From contig CAYJPK010000056.1 of assembly GCA_964372035.1 (NCBI GenBank), forward strand, positions 1 to 13,889: 13,889 nucleotides of DNA, in the 5' to 3' direction. This document shows positions 1 through 6,473 of the stretch, piece by piece (the stretch's first letter is position 1; the number at the start of each line of letters is the position of its first letter). The notes below the pieces were generated by a model. That model made no database searches, was not told where the DNA came from, and saw nothing but the letters and a program-made list of their open reading frames with translations. Made by a program: the position numbers and the translations under genes. Source of the DNA: CAYJPK01 sp964372035 (GTDB lineage Bacteria; Desulfobacterota; Desulfovibrionia; Desulfovibrionales; Desulfovibrionaceae).

Positions 1-186
1 CTACTTTTTATTCTTATGAGTATAAGCTGCATAAATTGGTAAAATTGATGCAACACAGATTAGAGCCATTCCAAGCATTAGCATAGAGTTATTGCTATTA
101 TGTACGCCACTATATAGAAGTGGAAAAGCAATTAAACAAAGTAAGCTTCCAAAATTCAAAAGTGTTATTTCAGATATTTTTTTCAT
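1..186 (-). CDS. Small two-helix membrane protein, function unknown
   Basis: A complete 61-residue reading frame whose stop codon occupies the first three bases of the window. It has a short basic N-terminus (MKK), a hydrophobic segment at about residues 8-27, a polar turn rich in Asn and Ser (about 28-34), a second hydrophobic segment at about 35-54, and a Lys/His-rich tail. This suggests a two-pass inner-membrane protein with both ends in the cytoplasm. I recognise no family. The start lies 9 bp after the LctP-family permease stop, and the AGGAA ribosome site overlaps that stop, so the two genes are probably translationally coupled at the end of the fdrA1 operon. It could be a small transporter partner or an orphan. 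The coding call rests on position, spacing and the plausible topology. Confidence 0.6.
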   Translation of the reverse strand: MKKISEITLLNFGSLLCLIAFPLLYSGVHNSNNSMLMLGMALICVASILPIYAAYTHKNKK

Positions 187-195
187 ATTAAATTC

Positions 196-1803
196 CTATA
201 CAAACAATTGATATACATAAACAATCACACCACTAAACAAACAAACGCCAACGCCAATTGGAATAACAAGCTTTAAGATTTCGCCCTCACGCCCTAAGAT
301 TCCTGCAGTTGTAGTGCCAAGCAATACATTGCCAGGACAAACAATATTACCAATAGAAGAGCCACCAGCTTGTGCACCTAAAAGTGGCGCAGCACTGAAG
401 TTAAGCAGTTCAGCAATTGTAAGCTGGAAGTTACCAAATAAAATATTTGAAGCCATAGCGCTTGAGGTCATAAACGCCCCAAGTAAACCAATAAATGGTG
501 AGAAAATGGCATAGTATTCGCCTGTTGCTGCAGCTGTACCTTGAGCAAGGGTTAAAATCTGCCCAGATCCTCCCATAACTCTAGCCATACAAATAAGTAG
601 AATAACAGCAATTGTTGATGGTGCCGCTTTATCAAGCGTGCGCTTTAAAATATTTATAGCACCATTTGAGCCAATCACACCTTTGCTTTTAAAAAAGAAA
701 AAGCCAATTGTTGAAGCTAAAATTAAAAACACGCCGGCATGAGTGAACACATTAATAGGTGCATAAAGAGCCACAGCTTCATTTACAAAGTTATAAGCAG
801 TTGATGTTTTTGGAAAACCAAAGCCAATAACTAAAAAGCTTAAAGCTGACTTAACTGGTGGAATCAACAATACAAAAAGAGTTATTACTGTTAAAGCATA
901 GTATGGCACAAATGCCTCATGTAAAGTTAAAGGTAAGCTCTTTTCTTCATCTTGACCTGCACTTAAAGTTCTATCTATCATTTGAGAATTTTTTGCTTGG
1001 TATGGAACAGCATAAGCTTTCATGCGCCCTAAGAAATAAACAAGAACAAGACCTAAGCTTGACATCACAAAGTTTGCAAGTACTTGGTTAAATTGAGAAA
1101 GTATGAGCTGACCGCCACCATGCAATAAGCTAATTAAGGTAACTGCTAATAAGCCCTTCTTTATCCCCTCACCTCTTGCATAGAACCAGCAAATTGAGAT
1201 ACCTGCAACAAAGTCCATTGCCCATGTAAAAATAGCAGCCCAAAATGCAGTTGTTAATAGTAAATCGCCTGTAATACCAGTTTGAATTACTAATGCTTCC
1301 CAAGCAACAGCTAAGGTGCCAAAGGTAGTAGCCCATGCATGCCCTAGTAATGGAATCGTCACAGCCCAAAAAGCCTTAACGCCCATACCAACTAAAAGAG
1401 GTGCAACAATGGCAACAGGAACACCAAAGCCAGTAACACCCTGTAAAAAGCTAGCAAAGACCCAGCCCACAGTTAAAATTTGTAATAATTCATTTGGGCT
1501 AAATTTCTGCATTCCACGTCTAAATGGTTCAAAAGCCCCTGCTTCACTTGTGACTTCAAAAATAACAATTGCAGGTATAACAACAGCCATAACAGCAATG
1601 CCATTCCAAATCCCTTTTGCAATTTCTCCTGCAACCAAATCAAGAGGTGCACCAAAGATAATAAAGCTTGTAATTACAGCGATAATTAAACTAAATGGCG
1701 CTGCTGTTGCAACACCAAGTTGGTATTTAATTAATAAAATTAATAAAACGACTACTGGTGCAATAGCTGCAAGCCATATCCATAAGTTAATAGCTAGTTC
1801 CAT
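196..1803 (-). CDS. lctP: LctP-family (L-lactate permease type) monocarboxylate transporter
   Basis: A 535-residue polytopic inner-membrane protein of the lactate permease family, whose known members carry lactate, glycolate and related 2-hydroxy or 2-oxo acids by proton symport. Family signs are the FLQGVTGFGVPVAIVAPLL segment at residues 119-137 and the C-terminal AGGSSIGNIVCPGNV stretch followed by GREGEIL. A dozen or more hydrophobic segments fill the rest. Length is normal for the family. I prefer the ATG at 1803 because AGGAA sits five bases before it. An upstream in-frame ATG at 1845 has no ribosome site and would add 14 residues. The E. coli lactate permeases read FLE in the first motif where this one reads FLQ, so lactate should not be assumed. 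Third gene of the fdrA1 operon, 79 bp after ylbE1. I infer that it moves the small acid released by, or fed to, the FdrA/YlbE enzyme (oxamate closely resembles pyruvate and lactate). Confidence 0.85.
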   Translation of the reverse strand: MELAINLWIWLAAIAPVVVLLILLIKYQLGVATAAPFSLIIAVITSFIIFGAPLDLVAGEIAKGIWNGIAVMAVVIPAIVIFEVTSEAGAFEPFRRGMQKFSPNELLQILTVGWVFASFLQGVTGFGVPVAIVAPLLVGMGVKAFWAVTIPLLGHAWATTFGTLAVAWEALVIQTGITGDLLLTTAFWAAIFTWAMDFVAGISICWFYARGEGIKKGLLAVTLISLLHGGGQLILSQFNQVLANFVMSSLGLVLVYFLGRMKAYAVPYQAKNSQMIDRTLSAGQDEEKSLPLTLHEAFVPYYALTVITLFVLLIPPVKSALSFLVIGFGFPKTSTAYNFVNEAVALYAPINVFTHAGVFLILASTIGFFFFKSKGVIGSNGAINILKRTLDKAAPSTIAVILLICMARVMGGSGQILTLAQGTAAATGEYYAIFSPFIGLLGAFMTSSAMASNILFGNFQLTIAELLNFSAAPLLGAQAGGSSIGNIVCPGNVLLGTTTAGILGREGEILKLVIPIGVGVCLFSGVIVYVYQLFV

Positions 1804-1840
1804 GATTGTTCCTAAATATGATGATATTTGCAATAAATAA

Positions 1841-1874
1841 GGCACATCTTATATCGCAAAATACAAAATGTGCC
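1841..1874. repeat. Short inverted repeat between ylbE1 and lctP
   Basis: A GGCACAT arm (1841-1847) and its exact complement ATGTGCC (1868-1874) are separated by 20 bases, in the 79-bp gap between ylbE1 and the permease. In the operon mRNA this would be a 7-bp stem with a long loop. No U-run follows, so it is not a typical terminator. It could be an mRNA processing or stability element, or chance in AT-rich DNA. Confidence 0.25.
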
Positions 1875-1882
1875 ATTATATT

Positions 1883-3298
1883 TTAACAATATTTTTTAAC
1901 AAATTCTTTTAATGCCATAATCATAATGTCCATTGGTGGTGTAACTATTCCAGCACCAACTTGACCAACGCCAGGCTCTTTATGTGCAACACCAGTATTA
2001 ATAACAGGTAAAATACCAGTAGCAACAACTTTTCTAATATCAATTCCAGCTGCAACACCAGCAAAATCCATATTTGGCATTGGCATATCAGCATTATTAC
2101 CAACTGTAATTTTGCCCATATTTTCAGTATAAGCGATAGCATCAGCTATACCGCCAGCACCAACAAAGCGAGTAACAGCAGGAGCAGCACCCATCGCAAA
2201 ACCGCCAATACCAATACATTCAACTATGGCAGAGTCGCCCATATCTGGATTTGCATCTTCTTCACTATAGCCTGGGAAATATAACGCTTGAGGATTTAAG
2301 CACGGTGCAACATACCAATTCCCTTCCAAGCCACTAACATTAATACCAAAGTCAACACCATTTCTGCTCATTGCAGTAACGACAGTACTATAGGCAATGT
2401 CACGCACAGGATCCATAATAGCTTTTGAAGCTGCCATTGCTAAGTTTAAGAAGAATTGCTCATTCTTTTTAGTTACAAATTCAACAATATCAACTGATTT
2501 TTCATTGCCTTGCAATACTTTTGCTAAGTCACCAGCTATTGCCTTATAAAAATTTAGTGATGCCGCAACGTTACGCTGATGCATTTCATCACCCATGGCA
2601 AGAGAAACAGCCATGATATTTTTAAGGTTAACACCACCACAAGCCACAACAGCAGCATCTAAGGCTGGAGCTAAGATTTCTTCAATCCATTTTAAGCGGT
2701 CAATTACTTCTTGGCTATTAGCACCAAAACGCATAACCTTGCCAATTCCTTCATTAATTGTACAATATGCAACATTACCAAATGTTTCGTTATGCACTTC
2801 TAAAAGAGGCATTGAATAAGATACCATACCAGTCATAGGCCCAACACAAGAGCTATGGTGGTTAGGACCATAAATGATTTTGCCTGACGCCATGAGCTCA
2901 GCAGCTTCTTCATCAGTTTGCGCTAAGCCTTCATATTTAATTGCACCAATAAAAGCACCTTTCATTGGTCCACACATGTCTTCCCATTTAACTGGAGGTC
3001 CAGCATGATTAATGGTATTTTTTGTCATACCTTTAACAACTTCATGCGCCTGACGAACTCTTTTTAAGACAGGTTGACCAGATTTTAAGCGTTTAAATGC
3101 TTCTGCGTTTGCTTGATCAACTAAGGAGTTACCGTTTTCATCACGACAAGTTGCTTCAATTTTAAATAATAAATCAACAAGCTCAGTATCACCACTTGCA
3201 GGTGGACGCCAATCAAGACGAATATAATCAGTATTTGTTTCAGAAAAAGCACGGTCAAATGCTTCAACGCCCATAGCTACTACATTTAATTTATCCAT
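1883..3298 (-). CDS. ylbE: YlbE/AllG-family (DUF1116) carbamoyltransferase subunit, copy 1
   Basis: A 471-residue soluble protein of the DUF1116 family (YlbE, renamed AllG in E. coli), which with FdrA/AllF and AllH makes oxamate carbamoyltransferase: oxalurate plus phosphate gives oxamate plus carbamoyl phosphate. Recognisable blocks are WRPPASGD (30-37), NHAGPPVKWEDMCGPM (97-112), the histidine loop YGPNHHSSCVGPMTG (143-157), NEGIG (182-186), AMGDEMHQRN (234-243), the FPGYSEEDANPDMGDSAIVE region and the C-terminal GVGQVGAGIV. Length is usual for the family. The start is ATG 3298. The AAGGTGG ribosome site lies just upstream and itself contains the in-frame GTG at 3307, which would be the start of the longest possible frame. 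The gene begins 10 bp after fdrA1, so the two are very probably made as partners. The exact substrate is not proven; the E. coli assignment is transferred by family. Confidence 0.88.
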   Translation of the reverse strand: MDKLNVVAMGVEAFDRAFSETNTDYIRLDWRPPASGDTELVDLLFKIEATCRDENGNSLVDQANAEAFKRLKSGQPVLKRVRQAHEVVKGMTKNTINHAGPPVKWEDMCGPMKGAFIGAIKYEGLAQTDEEAAELMASGKIIYGPNHHSSCVGPMTGMVSYSMPLLEVHNETFGNVAYCTINEGIGKVMRFGANSQEVIDRLKWIEEILAPALDAAVVACGGVNLKNIMAVSLAMGDEMHQRNVAASLNFYKAIAGDLAKVLQGNEKSVDIVEFVTKKNEQFFLNLAMAASKAIMDPVRDIAYSTVVTAMSRNGVDFGINVSGLEGNWYVAPCLNPQALYFPGYSEEDANPDMGDSAIVECIGIGGFAMGAAPAVTRFVGAGGIADAIAYTENMGKITVGNNADMPMPNMDFAGVAAGIDIRKVVATGILPVINTGVAHKEPGVGQVGAGIVTPPMDIMIMALKEFVKKYC

Positions 3299-3308
3299 TT
3301 TTTCCACC

Positions 3309-4835
3309 TTAATTTAATATATTAGCCGCAAAAATAGCTGCTTTAGCATTACTACCTAAAATAATGATATTTGCCTTTTTAAGCTCTTCAATTTGAGCGC
3401 TTAAACTTGGATTATCACCATCTGTTCCACAAACTGACATAACAATCGCTTTTTCTTTGCTTTTGCCGCCAGAAATCTTATCCGCTTTTTCAATAGCTTG
3501 AAGAACTAGGTTCGCTTGGTCTTGATGCGCACCATAGCCAATAACCATATCCATAAGCACAACACCAACTTCATCACTTGTTAGCTCTTCAACTAGTCTA
3601 TCAAGCTTTAAATCTGGTGCCATCATAGGGTGAGGACGCCCTACTGTGAACTCGTCTTCGCCAAAGTCCCAAAAGCAGTGCCCTTTACTCTTTTCACTGC
3701 CACTAATTGCGTTAAAGCCTTTTACCTTTAGGTTTGAATATTTATCACCGTCAAGTAAATCTGCGACTAATTCTGCGGCTTCTTGGCATAAAGTTCCACC
3801 ACCAAATAATCCACGCATAAAGCCTTTTGCTTTTGGCATTTTTACATCAGCACCTAATATTTTTGCTGTATCAATGCTTTTATCCACAAAATGAGCAATA
3901 TTTTCAGATAGTTTTGTTAAATCATCAGCAAAGTTAAATCCTGCTTGTTCTTCAATTTTATAATCGCTTGCACCTAAATAGTGCACAAATACAGGCTTAC
4001 CAATGTTTTTCAAAATTTCAGCTAATTTTTCGCGTGTTTTAATTCCAGGAGGCTTGCCAATAACTGCAATAATTTTTGTTTGTTCATCATCTTTTAATCT
4101 GTTTAAGGCTGTAATTGCGCTAATGCCACCAATTTCATCTTTTAAATCACGTCCACCAGTTCCATAAGCATTACTAATTCCAACACCAAAGCGATCGAGT
4201 AAACATGTGAGTTCTTGAAGACCTGTACCTGATGCGCCAACAATGCCAACAGAACCAGTCTTGACCGCATTTGCAAAAGCAAGAGGAACACCATTAATAA
4301 TAGCAGTTCCACAGTCAGGGCCCATAACAATGCAGCCTTTTTTTGATGCCAGTTCTTTAATTGCTAGCTCATCAGCAACCGAGATATTATCACTATAAAG
4401 CATTACATCTATACCCTTAGAAACAGCTTTAATTGCTTCATATTTTGCATAATCTCCGGCAACTGAAATAAGTGATAAATTAATATTTTTATTTTCTTTT
4501 AATGCTTCTTCTAAACTAGTCGGGACAGCTTGACCACATGCAGTACTTGCCTTGCTTGGCGCTTCATTAAGTAAACGTTCAACACAACTCGCAACGGCCT
4601 CAATGTTTTCTTTTTCAGTTTCAAAAGCAATAACTAAGTCATCTGGCTTTGACTGTGAAACTTCATCTGACAATAATCCAGATTTTTCAAAAAGCTCTTT
4701 ATTTCGTGATGTACCCATCATTGCAGAAACTTGAACCGCTCCACTTTCTGTCTTAGCTTGACTTGAAATTTTCATCAAAAAAACAGAATCACGATACGTA
4801 TCTTTTAAAATTATCGCATGTACTACTGTAGACAT
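3309..4835 (-). CDS. fdrA: FdrA/AllF-family carbamoyltransferase subunit (succinyl-CoA-synthetase-like fold), copy 1
   Basis: A 508-residue FdrA protein, built like succinyl-CoA synthetase: a Rossmann CoA-binding-like half followed by a ligase-like half. E. coli FdrA (AllF) is a subunit of oxamate carbamoyltransferase. Visible blocks are TYRDSVFLM (13-21), LYSDNIS (146-152), MGPDCGTAIINGVPLAFAN (171-189), the glycine loop GASGTGLQE (200-208), AYGTGGRDL (223-231), FGGGTLCQEA (344-353) and CFWDFGEDEFTVGRPHPM (387-404). I do not see the GHAGA phosphohistidine signature of true succinyl-CoA synthetases. I choose ATG 4835: AAGGGG lies 8 bases upstream and the product starts like copy 2. A longer frame from 4925 would start inside the sigma-54 promoter and upstream of its predicted transcription start near 4910, so it should not be translated. 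First gene of a sigma-54-driven operon with ylbE1 and the permease. Confidence 0.88.
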   Translation of the reverse strand: MSTVVHAIILKDTYRDSVFLMKISSQAKTESGAVQVSAMMGTSRNKELFEKSGLLSDEVSQSKPDDLVIAFETEKENIEAVASCVERLLNEAPSKASTACGQAVPTSLEEALKENKNINLSLISVAGDYAKYEAIKAVSKGIDVMLYSDNISVADELAIKELASKKGCIVMGPDCGTAIINGVPLAFANAVKTGSVGIVGASGTGLQELTCLLDRFGVGISNAYGTGGRDLKDEIGGISAITALNRLKDDEQTKIIAVIGKPPGIKTREKLAEILKNIGKPVFVHYLGASDYKIEEQAGFNFADDLTKLSENIAHFVDKSIDTAKILGADVKMPKAKGFMRGLFGGGTLCQEAAELVADLLDGDKYSNLKVKGFNAISGSEKSKGHCFWDFGEDEFTVGRPHPMMAPDLKLDRLVEELTSDEVGVVLMDMVIGYGAHQDQANLVLQAIEKADKISGGKSKEKAIVMSVCGTDGDNPSLSAQIEELKKANIIILGSNAKAAIFAANILN

Positions 4836-4920
4836 TTCAAAAACCCCTTTATATTTATAGTCTTTTAAAATAGCTAACCAAAAACTAGCTAGCACTATTA
4901 CAATGTTAAGCCAAATCTTT

Positions 4921-4936
4921 AGCAAATATCATGCCA
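4921..4936 (-). promoter_or_regulatory. Sigma-54 promoter of the fdrA1-ylbE1-lctP operon
   Basis: On the minus strand this reads TGGCATGATATTTGCT. It has the invariant GG and GC dinucleotides exactly 10 bases apart and matches the TGGCAC-N5-TTGCW consensus at all but one defined position (T for C after TGGCA). Transcription should begin near 4910, giving a leader of about 75 nt before fdrA1. The predicted start also rules out the longer fdrA1 frame that begins at 4925. Confidence 0.82.
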
Positions 4937-4986
4937 CATATAAATATTATAATTTTAATAGCAAATATTACATAAAGCAAAATATC

Positions 4987-5002
4987 ATGGCAAGCTTGCC
5001 AT
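4987..5002. promoter_or_regulatory. Perfect 16-bp palindrome, candidate activator-binding site
   Basis: ATGGCAAGCTTGCCAT is its own reverse complement over all 16 bases. It sits about 50 bp upstream of the -24 element of the fdrA1 sigma-54 promoter (about -77 to -92 from the predicted start) and about 300 bp upstream of the dctP promoter. That is the usual distance range for an enhancer of an NtrC-class dimer. The binding protein is inferred, not shown; it might equally be a repressor operator. Confidence 0.45.
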
Positions 5003-5069
5003 AAACATTGCCTAAATGCAAGATTCATTTTTATCTTAAAAAAATATTACGATACAAACAAGAGCTAGC

Positions 5070-5099
5070 TTGACAAATATGGCACTGTCACCCTATATA
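5070..5099 (+). promoter_or_regulatory. Possible sigma-70 promoter upstream of dctP
   Basis: A consensus TTGACA (5070-5075) is followed after 18 bases by TATATA (5094-5099). It could give basal transcription toward dctP across about 250 bases of leader, or drive a short untranslated RNA. It overlaps the inverted repeat TGACA-N10-TGTCA at 5071-5090, so a protein bound there could block it. In DNA this AT-rich a TATATA match is cheap; the strong part is the full TTGACA. Confidence 0.35.
5071..5090. repeat. Inverted repeat TGACA-N10-TGTCA, candidate operator or enhancer half-sites
   Basis: Arms at 5071-5075 and 5086-5090 are exact complements separated by 10 bases, giving a 20-bp dyad in the middle of the divergent control region. 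The right arm overlaps one of the three CACTGT hexamers in this region. The spacing suits a dimeric HTH protein. This is a candidate only. Confidence 0.3.
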
Positions 5100-5298
5100 T
5101 GTTAACGACAATCCAAACAGCTATCTCTATAATATGGATTAGTTAGGAGAATGTATTTCACTGTTAATATTTGTTTAGATACAACTTAAATGAGAAAGCA
5201 TTCTTTTCTACAGTGGAAGGCAACCTTGTTATACTTTAAAGACCATACAACTTAATTTTTGAAGAATAATAACTTTGCAGACAGCCAAAACCTTTTTT

Positions 5299-5314
5299 TG
5301 GCATATTTTTTGCT
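5299..5314 (+). promoter_or_regulatory. Sigma-54 promoter of the dctPQM-carbamate kinase operon
   Basis: TGGCATATTTTTTGCT has the GG (5300-5301) and GC (5312-5313) pairs exactly 10 bases apart, with TGGCA at -24 and TTGCT at -12. The T-rich bases before the -12 motif also fit strong sigma-54 sites. The predicted start is near 5325, leaving a leader of about 29 nt that carries the GGAGG ribosome site of dctP. It shares the TGGCAT and TTGCT halves with the opposite promoter at 4921-4936. Confidence 0.82.
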
Positions 5315-5353
5315 AAAAGAATATGCTATTTATCAAATTCAAATGGAGGCTTT

Positions 5354-6355
5354 ATGAACAAGTTTTTTAAAACATTTTCCCTAAGTTTAGTTAGTGCATG
5401 CTTACTAAGTAGTACAGCATTTGCTGCTATTGAAATTAAACTTAGCCACGATCTTTCCGAGGATACTCCTCAGCATCTTGCATCTGAGAAATTTCGTGAT
5501 CTCATTAAAGAGCGCACAGGCGGAAAATATGAAGTAAATATCTTTCCTTCAAACCAATTAGGTAGTGACCGTGAAGTAACAGAGTTTCTACAATTTGGTA
5601 GCGTTCAAGCTGCTCTTATTCCGACAGCAAAATTAAGCATGTTTGCTCAAACTTTGCAATTACCAGACTTACCATTTTTCTTCCCTAACCGTGAAATTAC
5701 ATATAAATTTTTAGATAGTGAAGTTGGCATGGAATTATTAGAAGGCTTAAAATCAAAGGATATGGTTGGAGCTGCGTTTTGGGAAAGTGGATTTAAGCAC
5801 TTTACCTCTAACAAAGAAATCCACAAACCTGAAGATTTTAAAGGCTTGAAATTCCGTACTATGGAAAGCCCTATTTTAATTGAACAATTTAAATCTCTTG
5901 GCGCAAACCCTGTGCCGATTGACTTTGGTGAAACTTATAACGCTTTACAACAAAAAGTTGTTGATGGTCAAGAAAACCCACTTATTTCAATTGTTCGCAT
6001 GCGTTTTTATGAAGTACAAAAAAATGCAATTATCAGTGGTCACGGCTATTTAGGCTATGCATTCTTATATAGCAAGCCATGGTTTGATCAACAACCTGCT
6101 GATATGCAAAAGATTTTATTAGATACTGCACGTGAAGTTGCTACTTTCCAGCGTGAAGAAACAGTTCGTCGTGAAAAAGAACTTATCAAAACAATGGAAG
6201 AAGCTGGTACAAAAGTTACTTATTTAACACCTGAAGAATTAGAAATTTTTGCAAAAGCAACAAGACCTGTTCATAAAAAGTTTGAAAGTGCTATTGGTAA
6301 AGAATTGCTTGAAAAAGCATACAAAAAGATTGAAGAATTAAAGAACGAAAAATAA
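5354..6355 (+). CDS. dctP: TRAP transporter periplasmic solute-binding protein (DctP family)
   Basis: A 333-residue DctP-type binding protein that would capture an organic acid in the periplasm and hand it to the DctQM permease. A Sec signal peptide is clear: basic start, hydrophobic core and an AFA/A cleavage site after about residue 24. A VSAC sequence at 13-16 resembles a lipobox but follows a very short core, so I favour the soluble form. The mature protein opens with IEIKLSHDL and carries GLKFRTM with Arg168 (precursor numbering), the position that salt-bridges the ligand carboxylate in this family. FGETYNALQQKVVDGQENPL (191-210) follows and forms the second ligand wall. The ribosome site is GGAGG, four bases before ATG. 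First gene of a sigma-54-driven operon ending in carbamate kinase, which points to a carbamoylated or ureido acid as ligand rather than plain C4-dicarboxylates. That is inference. Confidence 0.93.
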   Translation: MNKFFKTFSLSLVSACLLSSTAFAAIEIKLSHDLSEDTPQHLASEKFRDLIKERTGGKYEVNIFPSNQLGSDREVTEFLQFGSVQAALIPTAKLSMFAQTLQLPDLPFFFPNREITYKFLDSEVGMELLEGLKSKDMVGAAFWESGFKHFTSNKEIHKPEDFKGLKFRTMESPILIEQFKSLGANPVPIDFGETYNALQQKVVDGQENPLISIVRMRFYEVQKNAIISGHGYLGYAFLYSKPWFDQQPADMQKILLDTAREVATFQREETVRREKELIKTMEEAGTKVTYLTPEELEIFAKATRPVHKKFESAIGKELLEKAYKKIEELKNEK

Positions 6356-6362
6356 TTAAGCT

Positions 6363-6408
6363 AGCTGATTTAATCTTTATCAAGCTTTATTTAGATTAAA
6401 TCAGCTTT
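6363..6408 (+). terminator. Intercistronic hairpin between dctP and dctQ (attenuator or 3' stabiliser)
   Basis: A perfect 14-bp stem (AGCTGATTTAATCT, 6363-6376, pairing with 6393-6406) encloses a 16-base loop. TTTGTTTTTG follows at once. It lies just after the dctP stop. Such an element would end or trim most transcripts after dctP and leave the binding protein in excess over the membrane subunits, a common arrangement in TRAP and ABC operons. The stem is AT-rich and the loop large, so termination is probably partial. Confidence 0.65.
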
Positions 6409-6422
6409 GTTTTTGCCAAATT

Positions 6423-6452
6423 TTGTTATTTTCTGCTTGTTTGTACTATAAT
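6423..6452 (+). promoter_or_regulatory. Possible sigma-70 promoter upstream of dctQ
   Basis: TTGTTA (6423-6428) and a perfect TATAAT (6447-6452) are 18 bases apart, downstream of the dctP hairpin and about 20 bases before the dctQ ribosome site. It could supply dctQ, dctM and carbamate kinase independently of sigma-54. The -35 half is imperfect. Confidence 0.4.
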
Positions 6453-6473
6453 ATATAAATTTAAGGGGTTGTT

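Larger units (their letters stand above)
4836..5353. other. Divergent regulatory region between fdrA1 and dctP
   Basis: A 518-bp AT-rich region with no convincing gene. It separates the minus-strand fdrA1 operon from the plus-strand TRAP operon. It holds one sigma-54 promoter per direction (4921-4936 minus; 5299-5314 plus), a perfect palindrome (4987-5002), a sigma-70-like promoter (5070-5099), an inverted repeat (5071-5090), three CACTGT hexamers in either orientation (5083, 5159, 5210) and an 11-base direct repeat (5179, 5245). The length and the paired promoters suit a shared enhancer for an NtrC-type activator, probably the one encoded at 12433-13830. Two abutting tiny frames at 5151-5255 are discussed and rejected as genes. 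Confidence 0.8.

Noticed and set aside
1316..1840. 174-codon plus-strand frame opposite the permease
   Set aside because: It is antisense to conserved membrane segments and its composition (many Thr, Ile, Pro, Ala) mirrors the permease codons. No family match is seen.
1804..1882. Sigma-54 promoter in front of the permease (TGGCAC on the minus strand)
   Set aside because: The nearest TTGC lies with 15 bases between GG and GC instead of 10. The gap is short and the genes look co-transcribed.
4836..4925. Longer fdrA1 reading frame starting at 4925
   Set aside because: Its start codon lies inside the sigma-54 promoter and upstream of the predicted transcript start. The extra 30 residues have no family match, and a good ribosome site precedes the internal ATG at 4835.
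5080..5095. TGGCAC at 5080 as a plus-strand sigma-54 -24 element
   Set aside because: There is no TTGC at the required distance; the -12 position reads CCCT.
5151..5255. Leader peptides upstream of dctP
   Set aside because: The GGAG before the first ATG is only one base away, too close to work, and the second frame has no ribosome site. Kept only as a low-interest note.
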